Shown: positions 63,808-64,000 of the stretch, in pieces | Position numbering within the stretch: the first letter of the stretch is position 1 | Layout: each line of letters starts with the position of its first letter | DNA from: Anodontia alba | Taxonomy: Eukaryota > Mollusca > Bivalvia > Lucinida > Lucinidae | Length of the DNA stretch: 64,000 nucleotides | Direction of reading: 5' to 3' | Assembly (NCBI GenBank): GCA_964016985.1 | Contig: OZ024821.1 | Location: 91,440,093-91,504,092, forward strand | Made by a program: the position numbers and the translations under genes | The notes under the pieces: model-generated | Database searches by the model: none | What the model saw: only the letters and a program-made list of their open reading frames with translations | Told to the model about the DNA's origin: nothing

Positions 63808-64000
63808 GTAGCATGCTGGGAAAATTTTCAGCAGACATTTTGAAATATTTTTCTTATTTTTCCCAGAAAATAGATTTTGAAATTTCAATTGTCACCTTAA
63901 GAGATCTTCTTAAGAGACATTTTGCATGAAATGTTGAAGTCTGTTTTCTGAGAAAAATAAGAAAAATATTATCAAATTGTCGTCTGTTGAAATAGCGTAC
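63808..64000. mobile_element. M11 MITE running to the window edge
   Basis: AGCGCGTAGCATGCTGGGAA opens it, then TTTTCAGCAGACATTTTG. The K3 arms are shortened (GAAATTTCAATTGTC ... CATTTTGCATGAAATG), and TTGTCGTCTGTTGAAATAGCG nearly completes the right end. Confidence 0.8.

Overview
This is non-coding eukaryotic DNA. I find no intact protein-coding gene, rRNA or functional tRNA on either strand. Open frames are short (at most about 156 codons) and most run through microsatellites, A/T tracts or inverted repeats. The dense miniature inverted-repeat elements (MITEs), tRNA-derived SINEs, long microsatellites and a relic of a non-LTR retrotransposon fit an invertebrate, most likely a mollusc and perhaps a bivalve. 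That guess rests on repeat style alone and is low confidence.

MITE families are named by their ends. M1: CCCAG...CTGGG. M2: TAGACTGG...CCAGTCTA. M3: GGCCCAGTTG...CAACTGGGCC. M4: TACCGTATTTACCC ends. M5, M6, M7 and M12: TTAA-flanked. M8 and M18: TA-flanked, pogo-like CAGT ends. M9: CGAAAACACGCC ends. M10: GAAATAAGAAAAATATT arms. M11: CAGCATGCTGGG ends. M13: GAATTTGCTCCC hairpin with GGTCTACTC arms. M14: GGCGTAGCC ends. M15: GGCCCCGAGGTTATAA ends. M16: AGCCGCAACGT ends with two hairpins. M17: GGCGCCAAGCGAAAA ends. Four hairpin cores (K1 to K4) recur inside families whose ends differ.

Layout. 1-15.4 kb: scattered MITEs, a LINE 3' relic (3.9-4.66 kb), a small tandem duplication carrying M3 (4.9-5.8 kb) and a SINE with a 13-bp target duplication (10.1-10.4 kb). 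15,404-26,112: two copies of one locus lie head to tail on either side of a 200-N gap, and the similarity starts and stops exactly at the gap. The simplest reading is two overlapping allelic contig ends left unmerged, differing by several mobile-element insertions. 26-42 kb: more MITEs and microsatellites. 42-47.5 kb: a duplicated segment (R1) hit independently by M2, by a 1.9-kb foldback-type element built of about 62-bp subrepeats, and by a SINE with a 12-bp target duplication. 47.5-57 kb: MITEs, including a SINE split by two of them. 57.8-58.7 kb: a CpG-rich mosaic of short palindromes. 58.7-64 kb: further M2, M6, M8, M11 and M12 copies and a SINE with a duplicated tRNA-like arm.

The biology here is that of non-autonomous transposable elements. 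No transposase or intact reverse transcriptase is in the window, so movement would need enzymes made elsewhere.
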